Below are positions 45,855 through 58,595 of a stretch of DNA of 64,000 nt, one piece after another (position 1 is the first letter of the stretch; every line of letters begins with the position of its first letter). The stretch comes from Schoenoplectus triqueter (taxonomy: Eukaryota; Streptophyta; Magnoliopsida; Poales; Cyperaceae). The stretch spans positions 310,001 to 374,000 of the forward strand of contig CAXKVV010000053.1 in the NCBI GenBank assembly GCA_964058805.1, read 5' to 3'. Made by a program: the position numbers and the translations under genes. The notes under the pieces were generated by a model. The model saw only the letters and a list, made by a program, of their open reading frames with translations. It ran no database searches and was not told the DNA's origin.

Positions 45855-46730
45855 TATTACAACTTAATTACTACTATGTAAATGTGATTGCGAGACATAA
45901 TGCAGTTAAACTATGTAATGTTCTTTTATATGGACAATTAGAAACCCCCACTAATACTATTTGTGTGTATGAAGCAATAAATTAAGTGCCTTCTACCTAC
46001 TATATGTGTAATATACGTGACACTTGCACTTTTTAGCCTATTGCAGAGCAAGTTAAAACACATGCTGCACAAAATCTGCATGTTTTCTGTCTTTTTTTTG
46101 AAACCTACGTGATTTTTTTTTTCTAATTAAAACCTACGTGATTTTTTTTTTCAATTAACATAATGAGGGAAGTCTCTATAACTTTACCCTTATAAATATC
46201 ATATTCCCAGCTGGATCTAATTAGTGCATATTCTAATGTCTTAATGTACTTGATATCAAAAAGATTTTATTAAATAAGATATCGGTGAAAACCAATTGAT
46301 TATTTCGTAATTATGCTTGAATTATGGCTTCAAAATTTATCAATGCAACTCCATATGAAAATAGTATGTTTTAAATGTTTTTAATATATATAATCAGTTT
46401 CAATTTTAATTAGTATGAAGCTGTCTTTGCATTAGTAAAAATCAACCGTAAATTTTAGTTAGGTACAAAATATGAAGAAACTAATTGTCGAAATAAATTA
46501 AGGGGACATAATTTTATAGTAATTAAATCCGACAATCTGAGACCAACAAAAATGGATCACGATTTACATTTCCGTACTAAACATTTGTAACATGAAAACT
46601 TTTAAAAAGAATCTTTTGATAGATTATAAACTGTCACTATTATATACTTTCAAAATTCCTATCTCAAATTAGTTAGGAAATCGTTACATCAGTGCAATGA
46701 GCATAATTGTCGGGTGAAGTTTGATAAAGA
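45855..46730. other. Gene-free AT-rich DNA
   Basis: No gene seen. A short duplication AAACCTACGTGATTTTTTTT occurs twice at about 46100 and 46131. Confidence 0.4.
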
Positions 46731-46734
46731 TGGA

Positions 46735-46865
46735 GAACCAACCTTAGGTCTAATGGTAAAAGACGACACTCTCTGTGTGAGAGGTTGTGAATTCGAAATC
46801 CGGATGGGGAGTCTTTATAGACAATTATAAAATTTAAGAGCTTAACTCTCATCTTTCCAATCAAA
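46735..46865 (+). mobile_element. tRNA-derived SINE-like sequence
   Basis: Contains an A-box-like TAGGTCTAATGGTAAAAGAC and, about 45 bp on, a B-box-like GGTTGTGAATTCGAAATCC, the spacing of an internal pol III promoter. The flanks do not form a tRNA cloverleaf, so a SINE remnant is more likely than a tRNA gene. Confidence 0.4.
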
Positions 46866-47416
46866 AAGTTTAGCAATGATGGCTTTCATAATTTACTACA
46901 TTCCTTATCTTTTGTTCTTCTGTTTTCATGTATTTTCCTTAAATTAAACTTTAAGATTTAATATTGCTATAGGTTTAGTTCTTACATTTGAAATTTGCAA
47001 TTAATTTTTTTTTCTGCCACGGCTTCTATTTTTCTTTCTCGAATTATCTTGTTTAGTTGTACACTAATTGCGTGCCTATCTATTTTAATCACTTTTGCAA
47101 TTGTAATAATAGTTCTACCTTGCTGACGTCTTTTGTGGCATTAATTTGATAAATTAGTTTCATTGAAAAGTAAAAACGACTTTCATTATTTTAATAGAAC
47201 ATAACAAAAGCAGAAAATAATACGATCATTCGAAAATAAAGTAAACTCAACTCCCAAGATCGGATTAGACGGTCTCGAACGCAATCTCCGGATGCTGAGA
47301 TCGAAATAATTTCGATCTTAGCAGATTTCATCGCAGCAACGATATGCTTCACTTTTATTTGACACTTCATGCAATAATAAAAAGTAAAAACATAATTATT
47401 ATTCCGATAAATTAAT

Positions 47417-48480
47417 TTGCTAAATAAATTTTAGACTAAGTAGAAGAGTACGAAAAATGTGTTAATTTAGTATATCAAGTTATAGGTGGTATACCGGATT
47501 AGCTCTCATCGGAATAACGATTATTGTTTGATTATGTTGTATTATATTATTTATATTATGATTATAATTTATGATTATATTATATTATAATTATATTAAT
47601 ATTATCCTGATGATTATATTATTCTATTATTAAATTATGATTATCATTCTTATTATTATATTATCATCACTATTAGTATTAATATATTATTATAATAATA
47701 ATTATTATTATTATAATATCATCACTGTTAATAATATTATTATATTATACTAATTATGACTATAAATATGATTATATTATTATTATTATATTACTATAAT
47801 TATGATTATTTATTATTATTACATTATTATAATTATGACTTTATTTTTTTATTATTATATTATTATATTATGATTATGCTTATGTTATTATGCTTATGAT
47901 TTTTTATTATTATATTATTATATTATTATGATTATCACTGTGACTATTATTATTTTATTATTATTATTACTATATTATATTATATTATATTATATTATTA
48001 TGCTTATAGTTATAATTATATTATTATTACATTATTATGATTATAATTATTTATTATTGTTATTATTATATTATGATTATGATTATAATTATAATTTTAT
48101 TATTATATTATTATATTAAGATTACAGTTATATTATTATATTATTATATTATTATGATTACGACTATGATTATTATTATCATGATTGTTATATTATTATT
48201 ATTATTATTATTTGATTATGTTGTATTATATTGTTATATTATTAAAATTATGATTATTTATTATTATTATATTATTATGATTATAATTATATTTTTATTA
48301 TATTATTATATTATGATTATGTTTATATTTTTATTATATTATTATGATTACAACTATGCATATTATTATTTATTATGATTATGATTATTATTATAACTAT
48401 TACTATTATTATTAATATTTTTTTATTATTATTATTGTTATCATCATCATTGTTAGTATCATAATTTTTTATATTTTAAC
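47417..48480. repeat. ~1 kb ATT/ATTATG-type array with unique leader, copy 2
   Basis: The leader ATTTTAGACTAAGTAGAAGA ... GGATTAGCTCTCATCGGAAT is shared with 22701 in the same orientation. It is followed by ~950 bp of almost pure A/T in TTATTA and GATTATGATTA words. The long I/Y-rich frames here come only from the repeat. Confidence 0.85.
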
Positions 48481-48944
48481 TATTCTGATTAACAATTGTC
48501 AAACAATATTTTCATACTTTTAAATAGTCAAGAATATTTTTATTCTACCATTTTTTCAAAAAGACATTATTATGTCACTTTTCTAAAATTATCACTTTTT
48601 CACAATTATTCCTTGATTTGCCAAATAGATATCAGATCTGTAAGTAATTTCTGAAAGTTTAGGGGCTAAAAGTGTAAGGCAAGACAAACCAAAGAATAGT
48701 ATGATACTTTCGTGTAAGAACTGCTTGTTTTCATATTTTTGTGCAATTTTTTGGAAGAAACCAATTAGGCTTCAGGTTATGAGTTGCCAAACGATTCGAC
48801 ATGCTTAGCAGCTGCCGCATAGGCATAGCTGCTCCGTATCCTCTGCACCAATATTTTCATATTTTTCCAAAGATTAAGAACCAGATCCAATTCCAGTCGT
48901 CCCATTTCAATCTCAAAGCACACTTCTTCGAAATTCCAAAATCA

Positions 48945-50217
48945 ATGAGAAAACTTGGCAAAATTTTCAGATCAACTAAACCCAATCGCCCTCTCCTCTC
49001 CAATTCGAGATCCCCCATCAAGCGCCATAGCAAAGAAATCAGTGACTCAACGCTCGCCTCCGCCTCTTCTCCTCTTCCTCTTCCTCCACCTTCATCTCCC
49101 TATTCTCCTTCTTCGTCGAATCAAAGAAGGAAGGGAAGGAGGTTACGCGATGGTGGCTCCGGTACGAAGAGAAAGAGGGTTTCTGCGTGGTCGGTGTACC
49201 TAATTGTTTCGTCGCGATTGCCTCGTACCTATGTTGGTGTCACTACCAATTTCACGCGCAGGTTGGTGTTTTGTTTGAACTACCTGTGGAAAATTCTTAT
49301 TGTTCTATAGAGGATCCGATTTATTGCATGTGTTTTGTTGCTTATCAGCTTATGCGCACCTCATCTTGGTTGATATAAATTTAAATAAATGTAGCATTGT
49401 ATTACGGTCCCAATTCCAAAACAAATAGGACAATAATTGGAGCAGATTTTGTTCTGGGCCAACTGCTATTGAAGAATAGGATGCAATTTCAGTCTCAAAG
49501 AAAGTAGAATTCCGCATGTTTTCTTGCGAGTTTTACTTGGTATTTTCTTGAACAGTCCTTTAATTAGCTGAAATGGTTTGATGGGTATTGCAGATTAAAA
49601 GAACATAATGGAGAGTTAAAGGGAGGTGCAAAGGCCTCTTCTTCTGGTCGGCCTTGGTCGCTTGCCTGTATTATTCGAGGATTTGAGAACAGAAGTGAAG
49701 GTAAATATCTTTTTTTTTTTGGGCAGTTTGCTGAACATATTATGTAGATGCATACTGGTCGTTATATAGTAATGTTTAGAATTGATATCTAAAATCTTGA
49801 CTGTATCGCGTCGTACATATAATAGTGTTTGTATCTCATGCTTGATTAAGCTCTGGTTATGTTTTATTCCAATCATGTCTAACTTTTAAGGTTTTTCTTC
49901 TTAAAATATAGTGGAGACTTTTGGAACAAGATATAAGCTGGTAATTAGGGAAAATAAATAGAAACCTCTGTAACCAATCATAATATATTATACATCTGTG
50001 GACAAATTGCTTTGCTTATCAGTGCTTGTGTTTTGTATCTGCAGCCTGTGAATTTGAATCAAAATGGAAGAACATCTCTAAAAAAATGACACGGAAAAAG
50101 AAAGAAGAGAATGCCGTCAATTCGTTGTTACGGCATAGAGAGGAAGCTTTGAATAGAGTAGAGACATCATTTGATTCGACTCGCTTAAAAGTGGAATGGC
50201 AATCGACCCAATCTTGA
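48945..50217 (+). CDS. GIY-YIG endonuclease domain protein
   Basis: Three exons: 48945-49261, 49594-49700, 50045-50217, all GT-AG, giving 198 residues. An upstream in-frame ATG at 48801 would add 48 residues. The ATG at 48945 is chosen because it starts a basic, serine-rich leader (MRKLGKIFRSTKPN). After a Ser/Pro-rich linker comes a GIY-YIG nuclease domain (about residues 82-155). It shows VYLIV (84-88, GIY position), TYVGVT (95-100, YIG position), the arginine of FTRRLKEHNGE and a conserved glutamate in FESKW (146). The family includes SLX1-type and UvrC/organelle nucleases. The closest type from memory is a short plant excinuclease-ABC-C-N-terminal-like protein. The leader could be organellar. 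It converges with the sigma gene. Confidence 0.85.
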
Positions 50218-51427
50218 TTAGCAGAAAATTGTACATTGTTTTAATTTTCAGCAATTATTATTATTAGTTTGGCAATGGCCCGAGTAAATTTAATAATTTA
50301 TCATTGATAATTCAATTTTGTTATTTATCCTATTAATATTATTTACAAAAGAAGGGAAAATATCAGAGATTGCCTGAACCGCATTGTTGACAGAGTTTGG
50401 TTCTGATCAATGAACAACTGTGATATCTTGCTAGACGCTTTTATTTCTGCCATTTGGGGGTAGCTTTCTTAGGATTTGCTCCAAAAGGGGTGAAGAACTA
50501 TAAGAGATGGGAGGGAGGGAAAGAATTAAATATATTTAGATGTTAAATGCTTCTTAGGTTGATGAAAACAGGGGGAAATAAAGACTTAGCACCATCCTTT
50601 AAATAAGAATTTTTATCCCTTTAAAATCCGTTCCCTCCCATCTCTGAATTATGTGTGGAACATAGCTTTATTTTCTTGTCAAATCTGAGAATTTGAATTA
50701 TTTAGTTTCCTAGAATGTAATCAATATTCTCATGCAATCTACATCAATGGGTAGACGGATAATACAAAATATGTGGATTATTATGGTATTCCAATCAGCA
50801 ATCTATTGTTTATTTTCGTGCTTGCTAGTATGAATTGTAACGCTGGTCACTGATTGGAACTACAGTTTTCTGGTTGGGGCTGCTGTCAAATGTTCTACCA
50901 TTAAAGCAAGGACAAATAATGAAAACATTAAAATGGCGAAAGTAAATTCAGCACTGCATTTCATGTTTCTTCGGAAATAGAGTACTGCAGTTTAGTTCAC
51001 TAGCAATTCCCACTAAAATCTGAATTATAATTTCCTCAACAGAAATTATAAAATTATACTCCTTTTATCTTTCAAACAACAACAGGAACAACAATGGATA
51101 TACACAGAGAATACGTACTACTGGGGATCGGTATGCTGCAGGTGTTTCATCTGTGCCCTGGTGAACATTAAATATTACCTATACATTCCCTACAAAAATG
51201 ATGATTTTAATTATATTCCTAGAGAACTTGAGAAACTTGTTACATCATCCATACAAGATTGAGAAATATCTTCATGCTCGGAATGTATAACTGATAATCC
51301 ATCTTTACTCGTTTCTCCACATTTCAGTAAGGATAATCTGGATACCACTTCAGAAAGCACAGGACTACTTACAATATGCAGAATTTCTTCTAAGCTTTTC
51401 AAGGGATATATGTAGAAATATATGATA
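50218..51427. other. Intergenic region between convergent genes
   Basis: Contains the 3' ends of the GIY-YIG gene (+) and the sigma factor gene (-). No further gene supported. A 63-codon minus-strand frame at 51211-51402 follows the sigma stop and is most likely 3' UTR. Confidence 0.45.
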
Positions 51428-53869
51428 CTATTGGAATATACGTGTTAACAAATTCTGTTGCACAAGGCATTCTATCAAATCCTTCTCCTCTCTTAGTTTT
51501 ATGATTGCTTTAGAATGTATTTGTCGCGCTCTCTCTCCCGAGACATCTACTAATTTCCCAATATCTTCAAATGTTGGAGCTCGTTCACAGTCCAAACCAT
51601 ATCGTAACCGAATGATGGATTTCTCTTTTTTACTTAATTTACTGAGAGCCTTTTCTATACTTTGTAGCTTGAGCTGCCTAATGGCAAACAATTCTGGTCT
51701 CAGTTCATCTGGTCCTGACAAAACATCCTGCATTAAAGATCAACCAGAAGTTCATGAAGTTGTGCTCAAACACAAAATCTTAGTGTCACATCAGCCGTTT
51801 TGGCCATTTTATCATTTAAAAGAAGAATTAGAGAAAGTTGAAAAGCTCAAACCTTAAGTTTCAACCCATCTTTGTGTACTGGTAGATCCAGAGAGAATGG
51901 ATTTCTATTCCTCAGAATGATAATTCTTACACTTGAAGCACTTAGATTAACAACTTCAGCAATTTCAGCATATGTAGGCTTCCTTCCTAATCTAGATGCT
52001 AGGACTGACTTTGCCTTCATTACTTTGCTTGTAGCCTCGCATAAGTTCACCTACAAAGTTGCTAAATTAATAATTCTTAGTTACTCACTTGGAAGAAAGG
52101 ACATGGACATTTTGGGAAAAAGAGAATAACTATTCCAACTGTTTATGTTATGAATTGCAATCTTACATTTCAGTCCTGATCTCATGTACACTGGTTAATA
52201 CCAAACCATACCATTGTACATATTGAAAACCTAGGACCTATGGTTGAATTGACTAAAACAAAAATGCCAAAGACTCAACTGACTTACTAAAAAAGATCTA
52301 ATTAATACAATTGCCCAAAGCAATACCCTTGGGTCATCAACCAATTAGCATACCAGTAAATAGGATACAAACAGTCCAAATACTTTTGTATAACAAACTG
52401 AACATGATGAGCTGTTAAGTGCTTACCGGAAGCCTGATTAGTCTTGAGTTGTTGGAAACAGCTCTCACCACTGCCTGCTTAATCCACCAGTATACATAAG
52501 TCGATAGTTTATTTCCTTTCTTAGGGTCAAATTTCCGTACTCCTCGTAGAAGTCCTACGCAACCTTCCTAAAAGGAGTTGTAAGTTTCCAAATCAGGCAA
52601 ACATGAAATTTTTGTAAAATGCATAATCTGAAAAAGTAACTAAAAGAAGAAAAAAAAACTTTGATTGAAGCAAACAATTCAACCTTAATTTAGCACATTT
52701 ATTAGTAATATCAGACCTGTAAAGGTCAACGGAATGTTTGGCATTACATGTTTATTGTACGACTGGGTGTCACAGCCTCACAGGATCAATACATTACATG
52801 TTTATTGTACCATTGATCAGTTTTTTTTTTAGTGTGAAATATATCAATGAAATAGTACAAGACAAAATATCAGGAAAGAGTACTAGTTGGTTAAACCTGG
52901 ACTAAGTCATCGAAGCTTAGACCACTGCCCTCATAAGTGGCTGCAACAGAGATGACCAATCCTATAAATTTCATCATGATCCTTTCTTCACTTGCCTTTG
53001 CTCTGAGCAGTACTTTTTGTTTAGAACTTCTATTTGACGAAATGCAAGTTTTGGTACAGGATGAACCATAACCAGTAGACTTTGTTGTCGATTGACTATT
53101 ATTTGTTTCTAACATGGCCCCTTCCTACAATTTTACGACCAAAGAAAGTAATTATATAGCCTTTATATGGACATATGGAGCACTGGGAACAAAGAACCAA
53201 AAGTGTCTTCTTTACAATTAAATATACACTTACCTTGTGTTATTCTTCGTACACATGCTCCTTAGTCCTTAGTTCTAATTGGTGCTTGAAATGAAAATGG
53301 TTTGACAAACACTTTTTGTGCAAGTTCCTCTTTGTAAATTTTGTAGCTCAATGCTATTATTGACCAAATTGACATAACACACATAAACTGAAATGATCTT
53401 TTAGTTTGTCATTTCCAACCTAAAAAAGGGATAGATAATGGCCATGAGGAGTTAGTATAATGTCAGTAATTTCGTTGAATACCTGGATAAAACGAGAAAG
53501 AGCCGCCTCTTGCCTTTTCGTCAGAGTCATGGATCTATCCGGTCCGAACAACCATTTCTCATCTATATAGTCATCATCATTTCCTTCTTCCTCACTCAAA
53601 AACCCTAGAATCTTTTTCCTCTTCCTTCTCCTCGCGCACCTCCTCTGCCGCCGCCTTTCGTCCATGAAGTGGTCCCACTCGAGCGCGATGTCAGACGCCG
53701 ACAACTCCTCCTCCAGCGCCACCAGCTGAGCATTGAATGTTGTTTTCAACGTGATTGGATTGGGCTGCGTCGGCGCGATTTGGACCGTCTGTTTTGGAGG
53801 CGGCGCGGGGTGGTGCGAAGGGAGAGAGAACGTGGGGTGAGGCGGGTGTAAGGAGCAAGGAGGAGGCAT
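51428..53869 (-). CDS. Plastid RNA polymerase sigma-70 factor (possibly SIG4)
   Basis: Five exons: 53869-53483, 53124-52897, 52567-52427, 52050-51853, 51727-51428, all GT-AG and in frame, about 417 residues. It encodes a nuclear sigma factor for the bacterial-type plastid RNA polymerase. Seen: a Pro/Ser/His-rich transit peptide, then region 1.2/2 ([45 protein letters not shown]), region 3 ([15 protein letters not shown]) and region 4 ([32 protein letters not shown]). The start is uncertain. The frame is open further upstream (to at least 54070) without an ATG, so I used the first in-frame ATG at 53869, but an upstream exon is possible. The short length suits SIG4, though paralogue identity needs a tree. 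Confidence 0.88.
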
Positions 53870-53989
53870 AGGTGGAGGGGTCGTGTTGGTGGTTGCTACA
53901 AAAAGGAAGGAAGAAGCAGTCGGAGCAGCAGCGGCAGTGGTGGCGAGAGGTGATTCTCTATGATTACAGAGCAACTCCGAGTGGCTAGC

Positions 53990-55424
53990 TACTACTACTG
54001 GTATGGGATCTTTTCCTTCCTTTGTGGAGAGGAGAACGATAAGGCTCTGCGCGCTTTGTGGATAAAATAAGGTGACGAAGAAAACCTATTGAGGTCTAAG
54101 ATCAATTAGATCACTTTTGTTTTCATGTAAATTGATTTTCTTTTCTGTTTTTTTCAATATGTAGTTGGGAATTTTCTCTCTTCCCTTGACGCAGTAAGTT
54201 TTGTTTATTTTCTTTTCCATTTTGTGTTAAATACAAGATTAAATGCTTTGATGAATGTTAACTAACTCGTTAAATTGTGAAATTTATTATTAGCTCAATT
54301 ACCAATTCAAATTAGTAAATTATTGAATCAATTTTATATAGTTATATTAAAAACCAGCTATATTAAAATTCCATCAAATTAAAAATACAACGCATGCATA
54401 TGATAACGAATAACTTATAAATTATAGTGCAAGTCGAGTCAAAATTTCATGTTTTTTTAATCACTAATTAAAATAAGAGAAATTTTGCTATGAATTAAAA
54501 TAATTTTAATTCTGGGAAAATTTTAAAATTACACTAGTTATTAACTCTTAACTTTGAAATTACACTAATTATTTTGGTTCTCGGTTTTTACAACCCTTTG
54601 CATTAGAACTGCAATAGAGTTTTTCAGCTTGTAAATAGTTTAAAAAAAAAATCAAATCATAGGAGGAATTAGTTTCTAGTAAAATGGGCCCTAGGCTAAT
54701 TACAGGATATCCATAGGCCCATGAAGAGGTATATTGCCCACTAAATTTTCTGTTCTGTTTGATAACATGATGGGAATTTAACAAAGTAAATGAAATTCGA
54801 ATGAAGTTTTTTCAAGTAAAACAATTCAATGAGCATCGAAAGTGTGAAGAATTGAGGTACGTGGCAATTGTGAATATGTGAAGCCTCTCTCTTAACAAAT
54901 GGGAACTAGAAAGCAAAAAAAAAAGCAACAAAATGGCAGGCACATGATAAGGGAAAATTATTCAAGGGAAAATAAATATTGCAATAGTGAAGGTACGTGC
55001 GGCTACAACGTCTAGTTCAATTCTATTTTAACAATTTAGCAGGTGGAACTGTACTTTTAAAGAGACATCTTTAGCAGAATGTAAAAAAGCATTCAATGAG
55101 AAATTGTTACAAAAAAGTTACGAAAGTAAATGAAGTAATTAGCTAATCACGACTGACAAAAAAGACAATAGAAGTTAGCAACAAAGACATTAAGCAACCA
55201 GTTTCACTGTCAAACAGTAAACAGAGAAGCAGATAACAACTGGGAAGTTGTAATTTGGAAATTAAGCATAATACAGTAATCAATTGTAAAATTTCCAAGT
55301 GTTCTTCAATGTTAGTTCTGTAGCATTGTTACAAGGATGTAGTAGCAATGAAGGGTTTCTCATTTTCAACCCCTCCCACCCCCTCTTTATCTTTAAATAA
55401 AAAAATAAAAGAATTTTCTGTCAA
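53990..55424. other. Intergenic DNA
   Basis: Upstream region of the sigma factor gene and 3' side of the third mTERF gene. No gene or clear element found; AT-rich. Confidence 0.4.
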
Positions 55425-56585
55425 TCAGACATCTTTATAGGCAGCCAAATAGACATCATGAAGCTCGGGTACATGCTTCTTGTGAGGCTCTACATACAAC
55501 TCAAGGAAACGCTTCTCAGAAACCACACACACAGTTAACAAACCACATTTTGTCAGTTGCTTTGCTTTTAAGATGCTCAGTACATGATATCTTGGTACCA
55601 GTATTCTCTCAAGGCTAATCGCAAGCAACCTCGGCTGCGAAGCAATGTGCTTCGGCTCAAGCCCAGCCTCTTCAATAAGAAAATCCATTTTGGACATCAA
55701 TTTACTCACAGAGAGTGAAAATACTGAAGGCATTTTTCTTAAAGCGGAATAAATCTCTTCCTCCGACCAGCCATATCGATCCTTAAATAATGCCAACTTC
55801 TTGTTTAATGTTTTTTCACTGAGATGGATAACCATTCTAAACCCCTGTAAAAACATTTTCGATCCCACCAAAAACCCGAGTTCCTCAGTCCGCTTAAGAT
55901 CCCGGCTCAGAGAATCAAAATTCTGCAGCAGGATCCTGTCCCCATTCATGACCAATGTTGCTATTTCTTTTTCTGATATTCCATATTCTTTTAACAAGTT
56001 CAGCATAGGACTTATATGATTATCAATGTCACATTGAAGCAGTAGCTTGTTCTTCTGCATAGCCTTAAGCAAGGTCTCATCATCATCTCCTAGAAATTGT
56101 CTCCAAAATTGGAGCCGCGAGACAGTGCCTTTCAAGGTCAGGATCATCGGGTTGAACTGAATTAAGCTTACCAGTGTCTCTCCAGTGAAGCCCGCATCCA
56201 TCAATTCATGGGCATACAAATGGAGTGTACTGTCGACACTGTAACCAAGCACATGTGGCTTAAATGAGACAGCATCCCTGATCTGGGCAGTTGATAGGCC
56301 AATATCCCTGAGGAAGCATACCACTGAGTCGGGCTGATCGGGGGTTTTAATTTTGGAGAGGTAGCTGTAAGTGGAAAGCTTACGTGCACGGTTAACAGAG
56401 ATGCCGAAGGTGGAGACAAGATAGTGAGCTATGAATGGCAATTCCTCTTTTAATTTTGATTTTGATTTCTGGGTCTGGGTCGAAAGTGAAAACCGGAGGA
56501 GAGGGATACGAAGCAGTCGTTGGAAGCAGCGGTGGTGATAATGGGAGAAGAATATGGAGAATCTGTTTGCAGGGAGAAGAGACAT
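55425..56585 (-). CDS. mTERF family protein, intronless, third copy
   Basis: Encodes 386 residues from the ATG at 56585. An in-frame ATG 45 bp upstream exists, but 56585 matches the length of the two mTERF genes at the other end of the window and starts a typical leader (MSLLPANRFSIFF). mTERF units are visible: VLGYSVDSTLHLYAHELMDA, GFTGETLVSLIQFNPMIL, YGWSEEEIYSALRKMPSVF and SQPRLLAISLERILVPRYHV, with tail LYVEPHKKHVPELHDVYLAA. It is more diverged from the first two than they are from each other. The likely role is organellar nucleic-acid binding. Single exon, intact. Confidence 0.93.
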   Translation of the reverse strand: MSLLPANRFSIFFSHYHHRCFQRLLRIPLLRFSLSTQTQKSKSKLKEELPFIAHYLVSTFGISVNRARKLSTYSYLSKIKTPDQPDSVVCFLRDIGLSTAQIRDAVSFKPHVLGYSVDSTLHLYAHELMDAGFTGETLVSLIQFNPMILTLKGTVSRLQFWRQFLGDDDETLLKAMQKNKLLLQCDIDNHISPMLNLLKEYGISEKEIATLVMNGDRILLQNFDSLSRDLKRTEELGFLVGSKMFLQGFRMVIHLSEKTLNKKLALFKDRYGWSEEEIYSALRKMPSVFSLSVSKLMSKMDFLIEEAGLEPKHIASQPRLLAISLERILVPRYHVLSILKAKQLTKCGLLTVCVVSEKRFLELYVEPHKKHVPELHDVYLAAYKDV

Positions 56586-57125
56586 TGTTTGTTTTGACTT
56601 TTGAGGCAAAGAAAAAGGAGGAGATAACACCGGAGACTGGAGAGGAAGGCTTTTGTCTCAGAGAGAGGAATTCGAAAATTCTTATCTATTTTGAACGATG
56701 CGGGAACCATCACTCCAGTAGAATTGTAGAATTGTAGAATTGTAGAATTGTTTGTTGCTTGTTGTTACTTGTTACTTGTTAGAACGACAAGCCGTGCATA
56801 TGTATTAGTTATGGCTTGGGCTTTGTCAGCCTAGAAGTTGTTTCGCTTTGAATTGCTATTTGAAATTTAAAAAACAATTTGGGCTTGGAAAAAGGCCCAT
56901 GAGGCAGTATAGTTATCTCACTTTAATCAGCGGTATCCGGTATGGCCGGAGAAAGAAACAAAGGGAGAACTATTTCTCAGATTTTTTTATTACTTTTGTC
57001 ACAACTAGAATAACTTGAATTTATTTGATATAACTAATTAATTTCTTTATTGCATTCTAATTATAATTAAATTCTGATTGTCTCCATTAGGGACTTCTTC
57101 TTGCATATCATCACAATTGTTACAG

Positions 57126-58499
57126 TTACATAAGTAGCTGAGCGAGGGCTTCACCGGCACGTAATTCAGTCGACATAAGCAACTTCCGGTAGTCATTGTA
57201 CTTGAAAGTTTGGTACATGCGCGGGTTCTCTGAATTGACTAACGCTGCCGGTGCCTCCACTTTGTCATCTTTCGGTGCCAATAGAAAGAAAGCGATAGAG
57301 AACCGCGGTGTTGCAGCCTTGCATTGCACCCGATGCTTCACATTGCGGAGTAAACCATTGCTCCATGCCTACAGTTTTGTGAAACGAAGTTAGCTGGATT
57401 GGAAAACAGTACTACAAGAAATGATTTTGGCCAACAGTGTAAAGCATCATGGTTCCTTTTTCTTTTTCTTTTTTTTTGAAAAAAAAGAGAAAATGAATAT
57501 TTGTTCATTTTTCTTGGTTAAATGGATATTCATTATCCCTACTGATTGAAAGTGCCTGCCACTAATTCATTATCAGTGCCTTACTGATTTTTGACCAGTT
57601 AACAAAAGAGTAGCAAACTTTTATCTAGTTTGAAAAGGTTCAATCATTGAACCCAAATTAAACTTGTCTTACAAGTCTAATAGTACATCTAAAGACAAGA
57701 CAGTAGAGATAAGTACGTACCTGAGCAACATCACCTAAATTGACAAGGAGAGAGCCAGGTAATGGTTCAACTTCAACATAAAAACCCAAATCTGGATCCA
57801 ATATCTCCAAGCCACCAACACATTCATCTTCTTGTAACAGAGTGAGGAAACCCGAATCGGTATGAATCTGCACCCCATCAGATCCAACTGAATCTTGTGT
57901 GAAGTTGTACTTGTTAATTCTGAATTGACACGGCCATTCACCGAAGCTTTGATCATTCAAGCCCATGCCCTCTGCCAATTTCGTTGCTATATCTACGATC
58001 ACATCGTGGAATTCTGCAGCATACTTCTTGATTGTCCCCCTTTCGAAATCATAAAGGAAGACTACATCTTAGTTACCAGTGATTCAGGTCCTTACATATC
58101 AAATAACAACAATATCTCATTATCCATACCCCAGAATTTTCAATTTTAATAGAAGATAGATTATAACCTGACATGGCTTGGGGCATCAAGCAGAGAGCAA
58201 AATGCATCCACATCGGTCAGAGAAGCGGCATCATAAAGACCAAACGCCTCATAAAGAGGGTTCTTGGAAGTGGGGCCCATGTACCCACTTCCATGGATGA
58301 CATCAACGTTGTGGCGCTTGATGTCATCGGGGAGGTCAAAGAGTGCTTTCACGGCGGCCTTCATTTCAGACCGGAGATCTTCAGGGACGCCATGGTTGAT
58401 CACACGGAAGCAGCCCCAACGGCGAGAAGCTTCCACAAGATTCTTCTTCTGGTTTGAGTCAGGGAACTCCGCTAGATCTATCACTGGTACATTTGCCAT
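57126..58499 (-). CDS. DAO: 2-oxoglutarate/Fe(II) dioxygenase, DAO-like
   Basis: Three exons: 58499-58168, 58039-57721, 57368-57126, all GT-AG, giving 297 residues. It belongs to the plant DOXC dioxygenases and most resembles DAO (dioxygenase for auxin oxidation), which converts indole-3-acetic acid to 2-oxindole-3-acetic acid in the cytosol. The N-terminal motif RRWGCFRVINHGV and then HGSGYMGP and YEAFGLYD are DAO-like. The iron ligands are His170 and Asp172 (IHTDSGFLT) and His229 (NVKHRVQC). The 2-oxoglutarate-binding pair is Arg239/Ser241 (PRFSIAFFL). No catalytic residue is missing. The acceptor of exon 2 (CGAAAG) has a poor pyrimidine tract but the frame requires it. The exact substrate is inferred from similarity. 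Confidence 0.9.
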
Positions 58500-58587
58500 G
58501 AATTATGTTGATTCCTTGCTCTCTCTGTTCTCACTCTGTGCGACAGTACTATTAGAATTATGCAAGGTTTGATCGCTAGCGCTAGCG

Positions 58588-58595
58588 CTTATATA
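58588..58595 (-). promoter_or_regulatory. TATA box of DAO-like gene
   Basis: On the minus strand TATATAAG lies about 90 bp upstream of the ATG at 58499. It is followed immediately by GCGCTAGCGCTAGCG, a short tandem palindrome of GCTAGC. The distance fits a normal core promoter. Confidence 0.6.

Noticed and set aside
46735..46815. Possible tRNA gene
   Set aside because: A- and B-box-like words are present, but acceptor and anticodon stems do not pair; better explained as a SINE relic.
48037..48378. 113-codon plus-strand open frame of I, Y and L residues
   Set aside because: It lies wholly inside the ATT/TTA array; its length is explained by the absence of stops in the repeat, and the composition is not protein-like.
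51211..51402. 63-codon minus-strand frame after the sigma factor stop
   Set aside because: Starts at a TTG, has no sigma motifs, and region 4 of the sigma factor is already complete upstream; most likely 3' UTR.
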